A DNA stretch of 64,000 nt from Paraburkholderia edwinii (lineage in GTDB: Bacteria > Pseudomonadota > Gammaproteobacteria > Burkholderiales > Burkholderiaceae): NCBI RefSeq assembly GCF_019428685.1, contig NZ_CP080095.1, forward strand, positions 4,774,001 to 4,838,000. The letters run 5' to 3'. This document shows positions 63,139-64,000 of the stretch, piece by piece. A program made the translations under genes and the position numbers. Within the stretch, counting starts at the first letter, position 1. Each line of letters begins with the position of its first letter. The notes under the pieces were generated by a model. The model ran no database searches. It was given only the letters and a program-made list of their open reading frames with translations, and was not told the DNA's origin.

Positions 63139-64000
63139 TCACGCTGCGACCGGCCGCGATTCGCGGCCGAACAACATGCGGTCCATCAGCCAGACCGCGA
63201 CCAGCGTCGCTCCCATCAGCGGAAACACAAGGCCAAGCACAACGAGGCCGACCTTCCAGCCTCGCATCGGCACACCAGCACGCTCGCGCGCGGGGGCGCC
63301 GAGCGTGCCTGCCGGCCGGCGCTTCCACCACATCACGCAGCCCGTCGCGGCGAGCGTTGCCAGTCCAAGCGAAATCGCCGTACAAACGAGCTGGTTCGCA
63401 AGGCCGAAGTAGCGGCCCATATGCAGCGACGTACCGTAAGACACTGCCTTTGCCACCGCGCCGTAATCGCCGTAGCGAATGTCTTTTAGTATTGCGCCGC
63501 TGTACTGATCGATGTACAGCGTGCGCTCGAGCTTCGGGTCAGCCGGAAAATACGACACCGAGTACACCCCGCTTGCGGAAGCGGGTAACGCGACGTCGTA
63601 GCCATCGGAGAGGCCGAGCGCACCCACCTGCGAAACGATCTGGTCGAGGGTCAATGACGTGGGACCCACCTGCTGCGACTGCGGCACGCGAGTCGCACCG
63701 GCAGCCCATGGAACCTGCGGCAGCGGCAGATCGTCCATCGTCATGCCCGGCATCGAATCCATGTCCGAGTCGCGTGACGCATGCGACGCGGACATTGGCT
63801 GCGCTTTCGCGCCCGGTATCGTCGAACGCAACGGCGAACCGCCCCACGCGCCCTGTGGCGAGCCGAGCTTTGCGCTTGTCGCCAGCGCCTTGAACTGCTT
63901 GCCCCATGACCCGGTCCACGGCAAGCCCGTGACGACGAACGCGAGCGCGCCCACGGCAAGCCAGATTCCGAGCGCGGCATGTATGCTCTTCCAGAACGGC
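63139..64000 (-). CDS. PepSY-associated transmembrane protein (partial, N-terminus beyond window)
   Basis: The visible ~286 C-terminal residues continue in frame past the window edge (LFWKSIHAALGIWLAVGALAFVVTGLPWTG). They contain a PepSY-type periplasmic region with a Met/His/Asp-rich stretch (HASRDSDMDSMPGMTMDDL), a second PepSY-like segment (YFPADPKLERTLYIDQYSGAILKDIRYGDYGAVAKAVSYGTSLHMGRYFG), and two C-terminal helices. PepSY_TM proteins are linked to iron/copper uptake or reduction. The Met-rich part and the adjacent PCuAC favour copper. The start is not in the window. Confidence 0.85.
   Translation of the reverse strand, partial: PFWKSIHAALGIWLAVGALAFVVTGLPWTGSWGKQFKALATSAKLGSPQGAWGGSPLRSTIPGAKAQPMSASHASRDSDMDSMPGMTMDDLPLPQVPWAAGATRVPQSQQVGPTSLTLDQIVSQVGALGLSDGYDVALPASASGVYSVSYFPADPKLERTLYIDQYSGAILKDIRYGDYGAVAKAVSYGTSLHMGRYFGLANQLVCTAISLGLATLAATGCVMWWKRRPAGTLGAPARERAGVPMRGWKVGLVVLGLVFPLMGATLVAVWLMDRMLFGRESRPVAA

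Overview
The window is high-GC chromosomal DNA from a Burkholderiaceae bacterium, most like Paraburkholderia, Caballeronia or Trinickia. The evidence is gene content and order: a regulatory PTS block (EIIA-Man, HPr, EI) beside gshA/gshB and glnK-amtB, an aa3 cytochrome oxidase cluster with its assembly factors, a fused EIIA-HPr-EI N-acetylglucosamine PTS, and rpoH under a CIRCE element. No database search was possible. Names rest on motifs, protein length and gene order.

Layout. 1-4.3 kb: leuA, a DUF4440 protein, the lipid A deacylase pagL, and rpoH with a perfect CIRCE operator. 4.5-7.8 kb: the cydP-cydA-cydB-cydX operon for cytochrome bd oxidase. 7.8-15.5 kb: a leftward GlcNAc operon nagR-nagA-nagB(SIS)-ptsP-nagE whose promoter overlaps an inverted-repeat operator. 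15.8-20 kb: a MarR-GNAT fusion, an orphan metQ, and a chemoreceptor with a CheR-tether-like C-terminus. 20-31.3 kb: two leftward blocks for aa3 oxidase. The upstream block encodes DUF2244, subunits II and I, a small assembly protein, CtaG, a DUF2970 protein and subunit III. The second encodes SURF1, a thioredoxin-fold membrane protein, heme A synthase, heme O synthase and SCO. 31.4-41 kb: bioC, comF, trmL, a macrodomain hydrolase, gpsA, secB, grxC, a rhodanese, gpmA, ctpA and moeB. 41-49.5 kb: ptsI, ptsH, manX, gshB, gshA, amtB, glnK (behind a sigma54-type promoter) and ubiK.

Accessory region. At about 49,750 the comM (yifB) gene stops matching after roughly 65 codons, and about 11.5 kb of visibly lower-GC DNA follows. 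It holds short hypotheticals, an unlisted 47-aa membrane protein, an XRE regulator with a palindromic operator, and a decayed SRAP gene. It ends in a defence-like cluster: a leftward ~500-aa protein with a YaaC-like C-terminus, divergent from a KAP-type P-loop NTPase, then an OLD-family ATPase/TOPRIM nuclease overlapping a short UvrD-like helicase. The last two match Gabija (GajA/GajB) in order and size. No integrase or transposase is visible, and the rest of comM is not in the window.

Right edge (61.2-64 kb): a cobalamin riboswitch ahead of a NiCoT-family transporter, so probably cobalt uptake for B12, then a PCuAC copper chaperone and a PepSY membrane protein cut by the window end.

The best candidates for something new are the YaaC-like/KAP divergent pair beside the Gabija-like operon, the 47-aa membrane protein, and the degenerate second EIIB domain of NagE.
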